64,000 bases of DNA from Fibrobacter sp. (GCA_024398935.1 JAKSIH010000001.1:1-64000); one strand, 5' to 3'. Positions 23,381 through 31,591 are shown, numbered from the stretch's first letter. The notes: a model not told the origin generated them from the letters alone. A program made the numbers and translations.

Positions 23381-23423
23381 CTGGATCCGTTCACCTCGCC
23401 TTCGGCTTCGTTCAGGATGACGC
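23381..23423 (-). repeat. GTCAT-type dispersed repeat, minus orientation
   Basis: Read on the minus strand it begins GCGTCATCCTGAACG and ends GAACGGATCCAG, with an inner hairpin GCCGAAGGCG. It belongs with the elements at 10350, 20760 and 26776. It lies between the terminator and the end of dnaA. Confidence 0.6.
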
Positions 23424-23467
23424 TCGGTTAGTCGTGACTTGCCTCCAAACCGAGAGTCGCGGCAAAG

Positions 23468-24793
23468 CTAATCGTGAATGGAGTTCTTCAGGCTTTCAAT
23501 TAGGCGGGCAAAGCTGGGGTCGCTTTCCATTTCCTTCTTGATGCTCTTGATGGCGTGAACCACGGTGGAGTGGTCCTTGCCGCCAAAGCGGGAACCGATG
23601 CTCTGAAGGCTGATGGGGGAGCATTCGCGCATGAGGTACATGGCGACCTGGCGGGCCTTGGAAATTTCCTTGGTGCCGCGGCCTGTTTCAATGAGCTTTG
23701 CTTCGGGAACTTCGTAATGCTTGGAAACGGCGTGGAGCACGGCGTCGAGACTTACACGGCGACGAAGGGTCGGGGCGATTTCTGCCACTACCTTCTGGGC
23801 GATGTTCATATCGATATCGTGATTCATCAGGCTGGACTGGAGGGTCAGCTTGATGATGGCGCTTTCCAGGCAGCGGACATTACTTGCGATGTTTTCTGCA
23901 AGGTAGTGGAGAATCTCGTCGCTGATTTCCAGGTGGCGTTCTTCGGCCTTCTTGTGGAGAATGGCTTCGCGGGTTTCTACGTCAGGGGGCTGAATGTCAA
24001 CTGTCAAACCCCATGCGAAACGGCTCACCAGACGGTCGGAGAGGTTCTTCACTTCGGCGGCGGGTGCGTCGGAAGTCAGCACGATCTGCTTGCCGGCCTG
24101 ATGGAGCGCATTAAAAATCAGGAAGAATTCGTTCTGGGTTTCGGATTTGCCGGTCCAGTTCTGAATGTCATCGATCAGCAGGATATCTACTTCGTTACGG
24201 TAGAAGTAGGACATTTCGGTGACCCGCTGTTCGCGGAGACACTTCATGTACTGCTGGGAAAAGTCTTCGGAAGTGAGATAGCACACGCGTTTGGTGGGAT
24301 CCTCTTCCAGGATGTAGTTGCCGATAGCCTGCAGCAGGTGGGTCTTGCCAAGGCCGGAGGAACCGTAGATGAACAGCGGGTTGTACTGGGTTCCGTCGGG
24401 ATTGCGGGCAACAGCGAGGGCTGCGTTGAAAGCCAGCTGGGCCTTGTCGCCGGGCACGAAGTTCTCGAAACGGAAACTGCCGGATAGGGGAACGCTGGGC
24501 TTGATAAAGTCGCGGAAGGTGTTCTGGCTGTTGGCGGTAACTTGGGGCACCACTTCCTGAGTCTGGAATTCAAACTCCATGGGGGTCTCGTCATGGGAGG
24601 TCTCTCGCCAGGCCAGACGGATCAGTTCCTTATAGGCGGTATAGACGGCTGCGTCGAGTCCGGAGGGAATGGAAATCGTTGCATGCCCCGGAGTCTGGCT
24701 AGTAAGCTTTGTCTGGGCGAAATAGGTCTTATAGACGGAGTCTGACAACATCCCGCGGAGGTAGTTCAAGCATCTTTCCCATTCGACTTGCAT
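23468..24793 (-). CDS. dnaA: Chromosomal replication initiator protein DnaA
   Basis: A 441-residue AAA+ initiator. Domain I (about 1-80) starts WERCLNYLRGMLSDSVYKTYF. The AAA+ domain has Walker A GSSGLGKTH, Walker B DILLIDDIQ and sensor-type LSDRLVSRFAWGL. Domain IV carries the DnaA-box binding signature with RECSPISLQSIGSRFGGKDHSTVVHA. GAGGAAAG precedes the ATG. It is not followed by dnaN or recF in this window. The 286-bp region upstream holds three copies of a variant DnaA box and an AT-rich tract, so dnaA is probably self-regulated and next to the origin. Confidence 0.97.
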   Translation of the reverse strand: MQVEWERCLNYLRGMLSDSVYKTYFAQTKLTSQTPGHATISIPSGLDAAVYTAYKELIRLAWRETSHDETPMEFEFQTQEVVPQVTANSQNTFRDFIKPSVPLSGSFRFENFVPGDKAQLAFNAALAVARNPDGTQYNPLFIYGSSGLGKTHLLQAIGNYILEEDPTKRVCYLTSEDFSQQYMKCLREQRVTEMSYFYRNEVDILLIDDIQNWTGKSETQNEFFLIFNALHQAGKQIVLTSDAPAAEVKNLSDRLVSRFAWGLTVDIQPPDVETREAILHKKAEERHLEISDEILHYLAENIASNVRCLESAIIKLTLQSSLMNHDIDMNIAQKVVAEIAPTLRRRVSLDAVLHAVSKHYEVPEAKLIETGRGTKEISKARQVAMYLMRECSPISLQSIGSRFGGKDHSTVVHAIKSIKKEMESDPSFARLIESLKNSIHD

Positions 24794-24845
24794 CTTCTTT
24801 CCTCTTATTATCTTCTTGAGCTCGGCATTCTATCCGGAAACAAAA

Positions 24846-24997
24846 TCTATCAACAATTAGGCTTCCAAATGTAGTAAAAATGGAGCGGATTGTTGATAGA
24901 TTCGTTATAAATCCTAAAAAAAATACTGAAAAAATTAAAAATTTGGAGGGTGTAGCTCGTTGATTGTCAAAGACTTATACAAGTCTATCAACAATTT
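24846..24997. other. Candidate replication origin / DnaA-box cluster upstream of dnaA
   Basis: Three copies of TCTATCAACAAT occur in the dnaA upstream gap: 24846-24857 (+), 24900-24889 (-) and 24984-24995 (+). The core CTATCAACA matches TTATCCACA at 7 of 9 positions. Between the second and third lies a very AT-rich run (24901-24950), a possible unwinding element. A perfect AGACTT-ATAC-AAGTCT palindrome (24971-24986) abuts the third box. It may be oriC or only a dnaA autoregulatory site. Confidence 0.5.
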
Positions 24998-25079
24998 CTT
25001 GGTGGCAGCCCCCTTTTGTTGTCATTTTGTGCTCTTATGAACAAGTAAAATTGGCGTTTTTTTCTAGATTTGCGGTATC

Positions 25080-25640
25080 ATGGATATTCTGTCTAGTTTG
25101 GATTATTGGTTTTGGACACCCGTTGTACTTTGGGCCCTGCTTTTTTTGTGGTTTTACAGAGTCTCCTATCCCCTCTATCTAAAAAAATTGGTGAAGGCCG
25201 GCAAGAAATGGGCATATGTACCTGCCGTGAAACCCGGTCATAAGTTACTGGACCTGTTCTTTACCCTGATTGCCTCCCTTTTTTCTGCAGCCCCCGCCAT
25301 CTGGGTCCTAAAAAACTGGACGGAACTTGACCCGCTTTACGGATTTGCCGTATCGCCCCTGTTTTTGATTCTTGGAGTAATTCTTTGCGGGATTGCAAAG
25401 AAGAAGGCGGCCAGGCTTTTTCAGGATGCCTATTTCCTGGAGTATCGACGCGTGCGTTACGAGTCCGAGATCAAGGGAAAATTCCAGAGCGAATCCGATG
25501 TCCATAACCGGACCATCTGGAGCTTTACCAAGAATTTGAAGAAGGCGGAGTCCCGAGGCCGCCTGTGGAAGTTGGTCAACGCCATGGCGAAAACCAAGAA
25601 GATTCCACCTGACGTCTATGCGGAGACCATGTATGTCTAA
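25080..25640 (+). CDS. Predicted inner-membrane protein of unknown function
   Basis: A 186-residue protein with three hydrophobic segments (about 10-30, 58-78 and 88-108) and a charged cytoplasmic C-terminal half (FQDAYFLEYRRVRYESEIKG, SFTKNLKKAESRGRLWKLVN). No family was recognised. ATG 25080 lies 7-9 nt after a perfect TAGATTTG (25065-25072) with no ribosome site, so it is probably leaderless. The next gene overlaps its stop by 8 bp, so the two are coupled and may act together in envelope lipid metabolism; that link is inferred from the overlap alone. Confidence 0.65.
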   Translation: MDILSSLDYWFWTPVVLWALLFLWFYRVSYPLYLKKLVKAGKKWAYVPAVKPGHKLLDLFFTLIASLFSAAPAIWVLKNWTELDPLYGFAVSPLFLILGVILCGIAKKKAARLFQDAYFLEYRRVRYESEIKGKFQSESDVHNRTIWSFTKNLKKAESRGRLWKLVNAMAKTKKIPPDVYAETMYV

Positions 25641-26763
25641 TATTTTGGATCAGGCTGGAATGGGCGAGGCAGTGCTTTCCGGAAAGGAGGCCTGGGCCTA
25701 TTCTGAAGATATCCTGCTGAAGGTTTCCAGAACTTTCGCCCTGAATATCAATGTGCTGAAGGGCAAACTCCATAAGAGTATCTTGCTTGCCTACCTGTAC
25801 CTGAGAATCGCAGATACGGTGGAGGACGATCCCGACATGAACGCTTCTGAAAAGGAAGTGTTGCTGGACAAGTTCGCTGAAATTTTCAGGACTGCGGAAC
25901 TGAAGGACGAGGCTGTGGAAGCTTTTGAGTCGGCCCTTCCGGAGCATTGGCGGACTCGTTCTGCGGAACCCTATTTTGATCTTTGCCTTCACACCCATGT
26001 GGTGGTCCCGCTGTTGAAGGAACTGCCGGAAGTGTATGCGGCTCCGGTCCGTGACGTGACCATTGAAATGTGCGGCGGTATGGCGAAGTTTGCCAAGCGT
26101 CAGGAGGCTGCCCTCAGTTCCGGATGGTTTACCCTGGAATCCGTAGGCGACCTGGACGAATACTGCTACTATGTGGCTGGCATCGTAGGAAAACTCTTGA
26201 CCCATCTGTTTGCCGCGGACACCTGCCTGATTGGGGAGGCCCGCAAGAAGGAAATGCAGAAGTTGGACGTAAGCTTCGGCCTTGCCCTGCAGGTGGCGAA
26301 CATCGTGAAGGACTGCCGCGAGGATTCTGAACGCAGGGTCTGCTTCGTGCCCGAGGAAATCTGCCGCAGGCACGGCTTTAACCATAGCTACGAAATGTTT
26401 GTCGATGAGGTGGCGGGAGAGGCCGTGCCCGAGGCTGCTGCAGCTTTCGAAAAACGTCGAGCGGCCGTCATGGGCGAACTGGTCCAGAAGGCTTGGAAAC
26501 ATCTGGACGACGCCATCGCCTATACCAAGCTCATTCCAAGTATCAAGATGCGCACCCGACTGTTCTGCCTGTGGCCGCTGTTCATGGCCGCCGAAAACAT
26601 GAAGCTCATCGGTGACGGTTCCGCAATCTTTGCAAGCGACAAGAAGGTGAAAATCTCCCGCGATACCGTAAAGCAAATCGTGAAGTCCACCATGAAGCAT
26701 TTCTATAGCGACAAGTGGATCGACCGGAAATTTACGGAAGTGAAAACATCCACGTCAATCTGA
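25633..26763 (+). CDS. Squalene/phytoene synthase-like head-to-head prenyl synthase
   Basis: A 376-residue protein from ATG 25633 (25618 is an alternative start). It has the two aspartate-rich motifs of trans-isoprenyl head-to-head synthases: DTVEDD at 61-66 and NIVKDCREDSERR at about 223-235. YCYYVAGIVGKLLTHLF is the helix that precedes the second motif. These enzymes condense two farnesyl or geranylgeranyl diphosphates to squalene or phytoene. The RRVCFVPEE continuation favours the squalene/dehydrosqualene type. A C-terminal hydrophobic stretch (FCLWPLFMAAENM) fits the fold. No hopanoid or carotenoid partner gene is in the window, so the end product is unknown. Confidence 0.82.
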   Translation: MSNILDQAGMGEAVLSGKEAWAYSEDILLKVSRTFALNINVLKGKLHKSILLAYLYLRIADTVEDDPDMNASEKEVLLDKFAEIFRTAELKDEAVEAFESALPEHWRTRSAEPYFDLCLHTHVVVPLLKELPEVYAAPVRDVTIEMCGGMAKFAKRQEAALSSGWFTLESVGDLDEYCYYVAGIVGKLLTHLFAADTCLIGEARKKEMQKLDVSFGLALQVANIVKDCREDSERRVCFVPEEICRRHGFNHSYEMFVDEVAGEAVPEAAAAFEKRRAAVMGELVQKAWKHLDDAIAYTKLIPSIKMRTRLFCLWPLFMAAENMKLIGDGSAIFASDKKVKISRDTVKQIVKSTMKHFYSDKWIDRKFTEVKTSTSI

Positions 26764-26775
26764 AAATCACCCCGC

Positions 26776-26807
26776 GTCATTCTGCCCCTGTAAGGGGAAG
26801 AATCCAG
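26776..26807. repeat. GTCAT-type dispersed repeat
   Basis: GTCATTCTGCCCC, TGTAA, GGGGAAGAATCCAG: a CCCC/GGGG hairpin with complementary ATTCT and AGAAT flanks. It lies between the prenyl synthase gene and lspA and may act as an attenuating hairpin. Confidence 0.55.
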
Positions 26808-26819
26808 TAAAGAGGTTTA

Positions 26820-27413
26820 GTGTTGAAATTCTATAATAAACTGCCTTTCCATATCGGTCTCATTCTTTTTAGCATTGTCGCTGACCAGCTTACCAAATTT
26901 TGGGCCGTAAGTCGCTTTACCAACGAAACCGGCGCTCCTACCCATGACTTCATCAAGGTCATCGGGGAACAGTGGATCCGCTTCCGTCTCGTCTTTAACG
27001 AGGGGGCAGCCTTCAGTATCCGTCCCCAGAACCTCATGCCCTTCCTTCCTTCCTGGGTTTTCTACCTGCTGATTTCCATTATTGCTGCGGGCGTTCTCTT
27101 CTGGTTCTACAGGTCCATTGATAAGCGGGATTATCTCAGCCGTCTAGGCGTTGTCATGATTATCGGTGGCGCCATCGGAAACTTCATCGACCGCATGCGT
27201 ATGCAAAAGGTGGTGGATTTCATTGACTGCGACCTGCCTGACTTTATCATGGAACGATTCCCGACCTTCAATGTGGCGGACTGCTTCGTTACTGTAGGCG
27301 TATCCCTCGTCGTTCTCTCGCCGCTACTGCTCCGCAAACTGCACAAGCAGATCAAGGAAGAGGAAAAGGCTGCTAAGGAAGCGAAGACTGGAACTGATTC
27401 CGCAAAACATTAA
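26820..27413 (+). CDS. lspA: Lipoprotein signal peptidase (signal peptidase II)
   Basis: A 197-residue inner-membrane aspartyl protease that removes signal peptides from diacylglyceryl prolipoproteins. Four hydrophobic segments are seen. Motifs: DQLTKFWAV, FNEGAAFSI, GGAIGNFIDRMR (catalytic Asp) and FPTFNVADCFVTVG (catalytic Asp). The start is GTG 26820 behind AAAGAGG. A lysine/glutamate-rich tail of about 20 residues makes it longer than the usual 160-170. A lipoprotein gene follows closely. Confidence 0.95.
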   Translation: MLKFYNKLPFHIGLILFSIVADQLTKFWAVSRFTNETGAPTHDFIKVIGEQWIRFRLVFNEGAAFSIRPQNLMPFLPSWVFYLLISIIAAGVLFWFYRSIDKRDYLSRLGVVMIIGGAIGNFIDRMRMQKVVDFIDCDLPDFIMERFPTFNVADCFVTVGVSLVVLSPLLLRKLHKQIKEEEKAAKEAKTGTDSAKH

Positions 27414-27446
27414 AGGATGCGCAAAGGGAAAAGCCGCTGGTACAGT

Positions 27447-28373
27447 ATGAAAACGATTCAGAAATTGTATTTCATCCTTGCACTGAGTGTGGTGCTGAAT
27501 GGCTGCGGTGGCGGCTATGCAGTTACCAGGTCTGTATCCGATTACCCGGCGAAGCCTGAATCTGCCCATATCGAGGTCTATGCCCAGAATGACAAGGTTC
27601 CGCGGAATGTTGAAATTATTGGGACCGTAGAATACGATGACACCGGGTTCAGTACCGTTTGTGGTTACTCGGACATGCTGCTGTCGTTTGCCAACGAGGC
27701 TCGAAAAATCGGGGGTGACGCAATCAAGCTGATTTCTGTGCAGGCTCCGGACTGGAACAGCAGTTGCTATAGGGGCGAGGCCCATGTGCTCAAGTATTTC
27801 AATGGAATAAAAAATCCTACAAGGAATGCGCTGGAGAACCCCGCAAGTAAACCGGAAGAACCTCCCGTAGAATCTGCAAAAACAGAGGAGGAGCAAACCG
27901 AGGTTAAGTCGGAAACGGCAATGGCAACAGTCCTGAAAAATCCCGTTTTTGTTGCTGTCCTGGAAACCGTTTCGAATGATGTTATCCAGCCTAACGAAAA
28001 TCAGTTCTTGACCAATGTCCTTCGGGAAGAGGCTGTCAAAACTCTGGATCCCAGCCTGAACTATACGATTATGACCCGCGAAAATATTTTGGCAATGCTT
28101 CCTCCGGATAAAACCGTGGAAGATTGTGAGGGCGCCTGCCTTGTGGAAACGGGTCGCAATATTGCCGCGAATTATATTGTGCAGGCGGTGGTGAACACAT
28201 TCGGATCAAGCTTGACAATTACGGTGGAACTTTACGACACGAAAAACGGTAAATTGATGTCCAGCTTTAATGCGAAAAAGTCGGACCTCGATTCTCTTGA
28301 AATTGAAATTCGGGAAAAGGCTCCTCAAATGTTTCAGCAGGTGCTGAAGATTGAATCCTCGCAGGAACAGTAA
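27447..28373 (+). CDS. Lipoprotein with a CsgG/LpoB-like C-terminal domain
   Basis: A 308-residue protein. Lipobox VVLNGC at the end of a signal peptide starting MKTIQKLYFILALSV. The middle part (about 40-115: PRNVEIIGTVEYDD, ANEARKIGGDAIKLI, CYRGEAHVLKYF) resembles small outer-membrane lipoproteins of the RcsF/DUF4156 type. After a linker rich in E, P and K, the C-terminal domain (about 150-300: FVAVLETVSNDVIQPNE, YTIMTRENILAMLPPD, ITVELYDTKNGKLMSSF) resembles the nucleotide-binding-like fold of CsgG/LpoB proteins. ATG 27447 is preferred over 27417 because it gives a compact signal peptide. Confidence 0.7.
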   Translation: MKTIQKLYFILALSVVLNGCGGGYAVTRSVSDYPAKPESAHIEVYAQNDKVPRNVEIIGTVEYDDTGFSTVCGYSDMLLSFANEARKIGGDAIKLISVQAPDWNSSCYRGEAHVLKYFNGIKNPTRNALENPASKPEEPPVESAKTEEEQTEVKSETAMATVLKNPVFVAVLETVSNDVIQPNENQFLTNVLREEAVKTLDPSLNYTIMTRENILAMLPPDKTVEDCEGACLVETGRNIAANYIVQAVVNTFGSSLTITVELYDTKNGKLMSSFNAKKSDLDSLEIEIREKAPQMFQQVLKIESSQEQ

Positions 28374-28392
28374 AAATGAGCAAGCTCATTTT
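28373..28392 (+). terminator. Weak hairpin terminator
   Basis: AAATGAG-CAAG-CTCATTT is a perfect stem, with three T at its end but no long T-run. It lies at the lipoprotein stop and before the rluD promoter motif TATCTTTTG (28411-28419). Confidence 0.4.
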
Positions 28393-28425
28393 CGCTGCTC
28401 TCGATTTTTCTATCTTTTGTTCCGT

Positions 28426-29709
28426 ATGAATTATCTTGTAGACGAAAAGAAAAATGGCGAACGCATCGATAAATTTTTGACCAGCGTTCTGGAGAATGTT
28501 TCCCGTACTGACGTGCAGAAGATGATCGCTGCCGGCGAAGTGAAGGTGGGTGGGGTTGCCACTCCCAAGAACTTCCGTGTGGAAACGGGAATGGTGGTGG
28601 TCTGTGGCGAAATTCCCGAAAAGGAAGCCTCTACCCTGGAGCCTCAGGACATCCCTCTGGATATCGTCTACGAAGATGACGACATTGTGGTGATTAACAA
28701 GCCCCGCAACTTGGTGGTTCATCCTGGCGCTGGCGTGAAGGACGGAACTCTGGCCAACGGCCTCCTGTATCATTTCAAGGAAAATCTTTCCACGATTAAC
28801 GGCGCGCTTCGTCCGGGTATTGTCCATCGTCTGGACAAGGATACCCCGGGGCTTATGGTTGTTGCAAAGAACGATAACGCCCACCGTCACCTGGCTCACC
28901 AGCTGGAAACCCGCACGTTGCACCGTACTTATAACGCTCTGGTGTGGGGTAGCCCTCGCGACCTGGAAGGTACCATTGACGCTCCCATCGGTCGTAATCC
29001 CCGCAATCGCCTGAAGATGGCTGTTGTAGATGGCGGCAAGGAAAGCCGCACTCATTTCGAGGCCAAGAAGTTCTTTGCTTTTGCAACACTTCTGGAACTG
29101 CAACTGGAATCGGGCCGTACTCACCAGATTCGCGTCCATAGCCGCTACATGGGCCACCCTGTCGTAGGCGACCCGCTGTACGATGGTCGAGATGGCTGCC
29201 TGAACCGCGTGCCGCCCCTGCTTCGCGAGGTTGCCGAAAAGGTTCTGGAAATTGCTCCGGCACAGCTGTTGCAGGCTGTGAAGATTGAACTGATTCATCC
29301 TACCACCGGTAAGAAGATGAAGTTCAAGGTTCCCCTGGAAAAGCCTTTCGATCAAGTCCTGAAGCTTCTGAAGAAGGAATGCCCCGCAGACGCTCCTGTA
29401 TTTGACGAGGATGAAGGCTTCCGCGACTTTGACCCGGAAATGCGTTTTGAAGGCGAGGACGATTACGTGGATGAATACGAAAGCGATGAAGTCCTTGCCA
29501 TCATGCCCGAAGAAGCCTGCCCCTACAAGGAACGCAAGACTCGTGCTGAACGCCTGGCAGAACGCAAGGAACGTGCCGCCGCCCGTAAGGCCAAGGCTGC
29601 CGAACGCAAGCTCATCAAGCAGATGAAGGCCGCCCGCAAGAGAGGCGTTGCTGCTGAAGACTTCGTGGAACCCGGTTACGAACCTACCATTGATCCGAAC
29701 CTTTTATAA
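28426..29709 (+). CDS. rluD: 23S rRNA pseudouridine synthase RluD family, with a long basic C-terminal extension
   Basis: A 427-residue protein. The S4 RNA-binding domain (about 1-65; ERIDKFLTSVLENVSRTDVQ) is followed by the RluA-family catalytic domain with Asp in GIVHRLDKDTPGLMVVAK, plus LESGRTHQIRVHSRYMGHPV. RluD makes pseudouridines in helix 69 of 23S rRNA. The enzyme is normally about 325 residues; here about 100 extra residues, first acidic (DEDEGFRDFDPEMRFEGEDD) and then Lys/Arg/Ala-rich (ERLAERKERAAARKAKAAER), are added. The ATG lies 7-9 nt after TATCTTTTG, without a ribosome site. Confidence 0.9.
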   Translation: MNYLVDEKKNGERIDKFLTSVLENVSRTDVQKMIAAGEVKVGGVATPKNFRVETGMVVVCGEIPEKEASTLEPQDIPLDIVYEDDDIVVINKPRNLVVHPGAGVKDGTLANGLLYHFKENLSTINGALRPGIVHRLDKDTPGLMVVAKNDNAHRHLAHQLETRTLHRTYNALVWGSPRDLEGTIDAPIGRNPRNRLKMAVVDGGKESRTHFEAKKFFAFATLLELQLESGRTHQIRVHSRYMGHPVVGDPLYDGRDGCLNRVPPLLREVAEKVLEIAPAQLLQAVKIELIHPTTGKKMKFKVPLEKPFDQVLKLLKKECPADAPVFDEDEGFRDFDPEMRFEGEDDYVDEYESDEVLAIMPEEACPYKERKTRAERLAERKERAAARKAKAAERKLIKQMKAARKRGVAAEDFVEPGYEPTIDPNLL

Positions 29710-30160
29710 TTGATGATTGAAGATGGATGATTGATAATTGATTGTCAAAAGGAAATTACTTATGAAATCGGATAATTTAATTCTTGATAAAAGTAAGACT
29801 TTTGCAATTTTAATCGTTCATCTGTATGTTTATCTTACAAAAGAAAAGCAAGAATATGTTTTGTCAAAACAGGTTCTGCGATCAGGAACGAGTATTGGGG
29901 CGAATGTCCGGGAAGCTGTTCAGGGACAAAGTAAAGCGGACTTTATATCTAAAATGTCAATCGCTTTAAAGGAAGCTTCAGAAACTGAATATTGGTTAGA
30001 GCTTCTAAAAGAAACTTCATTTGTTGATGAAGAAAGGTTTTATGAAGTGTATAAGGAAAATGAATCGTTGGTGAAAATACTTACGAAAATAATTAAAACA
30101 TCAAAAGATTCTCTTTCCCGAAAATAATCATCAATTTTCAATTGTCAATCATCAATTATT
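29704..30160. mobile_element. S23 gene bounded by AT-rich inverted repeats, element-like unit
   Basis: Left end (29705-29745) consists of TTGATGATTGA-type units, and the right end (30123-30160) holds the same units in reverse (ATCAATTTTCAATTGTCAATC). On the complementary strand the outer parts share ATAATTGATGATTGA. The unit lies exactly between the rluD stop and the next start codon. Similar AT-rich repeats without a gene occur at 34150-34305 and 39583-39673. No transposase is present. Confidence 0.5.
29762..30127 (+). CDS. Four-helix-bundle protein of the S23 / 23S rRNA intervening-sequence family
   Basis: A 121-residue protein of the TIGR02436/S23 family. Seen: SKTFAILIVHLYVYL, LSKQVLRSGTSIGANVREAV, QGQSKADFISKMSIALKEA and SETEYWLELLKET. 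The family was first found in 23S rRNA intervening sequences and is related to Avd proteins of diversity-generating retroelements. It forms small ring-like helical bundles, but the job of free-standing copies is unknown. AAAAGGAA precedes ATG 29762. It is lower in GC than its neighbours and sits between inverted repeats, which suggests arrival as a unit. Confidence 0.9.
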   Translation: MKSDNLILDKSKTFAILIVHLYVYLTKEKQEYVLSKQVLRSGTSIGANVREAVQGQSKADFISKMSIALKEASETEYWLELLKETSFVDEERFYEVYKENESLVKILTKIIKTSKDSLSRK

Positions 30161-31591
30161 ATGTCTTCTTACTTTTTTATTGGTGTTGCTGGTGTTGGCA
30201 TGAGTGCCATCGGTCAGTATCTTGCTGGCCGCGGTGTTGAAGTCCGCGGTTCTGATCGTCAGTTTGGTGAATATCTGGCAGGCAACTGCGAGAAGCCCCG
30301 GGTTATGGAGCAGCTGGAGGAGTGCGGTATCAAGTGCTTCGCCCAGGACGGCTCCGGCATTTCCGCCGACTTGTCTGCGGTGGTGGTGAGTACGGCTATC
30401 GAAGATTCCAATCCGGACTTGAAGCGAGCCAAGGAACTTGGAGTTCCTGTAATGCACCGCAGCGAAATGCTGGCCAAGATTTCCAAGGAAGCTAAGACCA
30501 TTGCGGTTAGCGGCACCAGTGGAAAATCTACTGTCACCGCTATGATTTACCACATTTTGCAGTACGCCGGATTGCAGCCCTCTGTAATGACTGGCGCTGG
30601 CCTTGTGAACCTGCAGAAGGAAGGTAAGATCGGTAACGCTGTCAGCGGCAAGGGCGAATGGCTTGTGGTTGAAGCCGACGAAAGCGATGGAACCTTGGTC
30701 CGCTACGAACCTGAAGTAGGCCTTATTCTCAACGTGGATAAGGACCACAAGGAAATGAGCGAACTGCAGGAAATTTTCGGCAAGTTCCGCGACAACATTT
30801 TGAATAACGGCAAGACTCTGATTGTGAATGACGCTCATCCGCTGGCAAAGCCTTTCAGCCAGGACCGTCACAATGACTTCGGTACTGAAAGTTACGTGGG
30901 CGTCCAGGGCATTGACTTCCGACCCGATGGCGCCTCCATTATTTTCCGCTGCCGTCACAACAATGAACTGGTGAAGTTTACGGTACCGCTGCCGGGCCGC
31001 CACAATATGGAAAATGCCCTGGCTGCAACCGCAGCCGCGCTCAAGGCCGGCGTAAGTCTTAGGACTTGCGCGGACGCCCTCAGCTCTTTCCCGGGAGTGT
31101 TCCGCCGTCATCAGATTCTTGGCACCTTCAATGGCGTGACTCTGGTGGATGACTTCGCCCATAATCCTGCAAAGATTTCTGCCAGCATCAAGAGCGCCCA
31201 GGGCTTTACCTCTGGCCGCGTACTTGCCTGGTTCCAGCCCCACGGATTTGGCCCCACGCGTTTCCTGCGCAACGACCTGGTGGAATTCATCAACAAGGCC
31301 CTGCGAAACCCTGGCGCAGAAATTGCCGCTGGTGCCAACGACCGTATGTACTTCAGCGAAATCTACTACGCTGGCGGTACCGTGACCCGCGATATCTCCG
31401 CAGGCGACCTGGCCGACGATCTCGTTGCCAAGGGCACCGACGCCATCTACATCGAAAAACGCGATGAGTGCGCCGCCGCCATGGTGGCCGACGCCAAGCC
31501 CGGCGATACAATCCTTTTGATGGGCGCCCGCGACCCGTCTCTGGAAAAGTTCGCCCAGAGCGTGCAGAAACTGCTGGAAAATAAGACTTAA
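30161..31591 (+). CDS. MurC/Mpl-like Mur ligase
   Basis: A 476-residue ATP-dependent amide ligase. The N-terminal Rossmann domain (FIGVAGVGMSAIGQYL, EVRGSDR) and the central ATPase domain (VSGTSGKSTVTAM, VVEADESDGTL, LNVDKDHKEM) follow MurC order. The C-terminal domain has LVDDFAHNPAKISASI and WFQPHGFGPTRFL. MurC adds L-alanine to UDP-N-acetylmuramate; Mpl recycles murein tripeptide. Classical MurC has GTHGKTT and DYAHHPTE; here these read GTSGKST and DFAHNPAKI, so this is a divergent paralogue and its substrate is open. Its start codon directly follows the S23 element repeat, so part of its promoter may have been replaced. Confidence 0.8.
   Translation: MSSYFFIGVAGVGMSAIGQYLAGRGVEVRGSDRQFGEYLAGNCEKPRVMEQLEECGIKCFAQDGSGISADLSAVVVSTAIEDSNPDLKRAKELGVPVMHRSEMLAKISKEAKTIAVSGTSGKSTVTAMIYHILQYAGLQPSVMTGAGLVNLQKEGKIGNAVSGKGEWLVVEADESDGTLVRYEPEVGLILNVDKDHKEMSELQEIFGKFRDNILNNGKTLIVNDAHPLAKPFSQDRHNDFGTESYVGVQGIDFRPDGASIIFRCRHNNELVKFTVPLPGRHNMENALAATAAALKAGVSLRTCADALSSFPGVFRRHQILGTFNGVTLVDDFAHNPAKISASIKSAQGFTSGRVLAWFQPHGFGPTRFLRNDLVEFINKALRNPGAEIAAGANDRMYFSEIYYAGGTVTRDISAGDLADDLVAKGTDAIYIEKRDECAAAMVADAKPGDTILLMGARDPSLEKFAQSVQKLLENKT

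Noticed and set aside
24964-25182. 72-codon plus-strand open frame in the dnaA upstream gap
   Set aside because: It runs out of frame into the membrane protein gene, starts among the DnaA-box repeats and has no ribosome site.
29704-30160. S23 unit as part of a diversity-generating retroelement
   Set aside because: S23 proteins resemble Avd, but no reverse transcriptase or template/variable repeat pair is present nearby.
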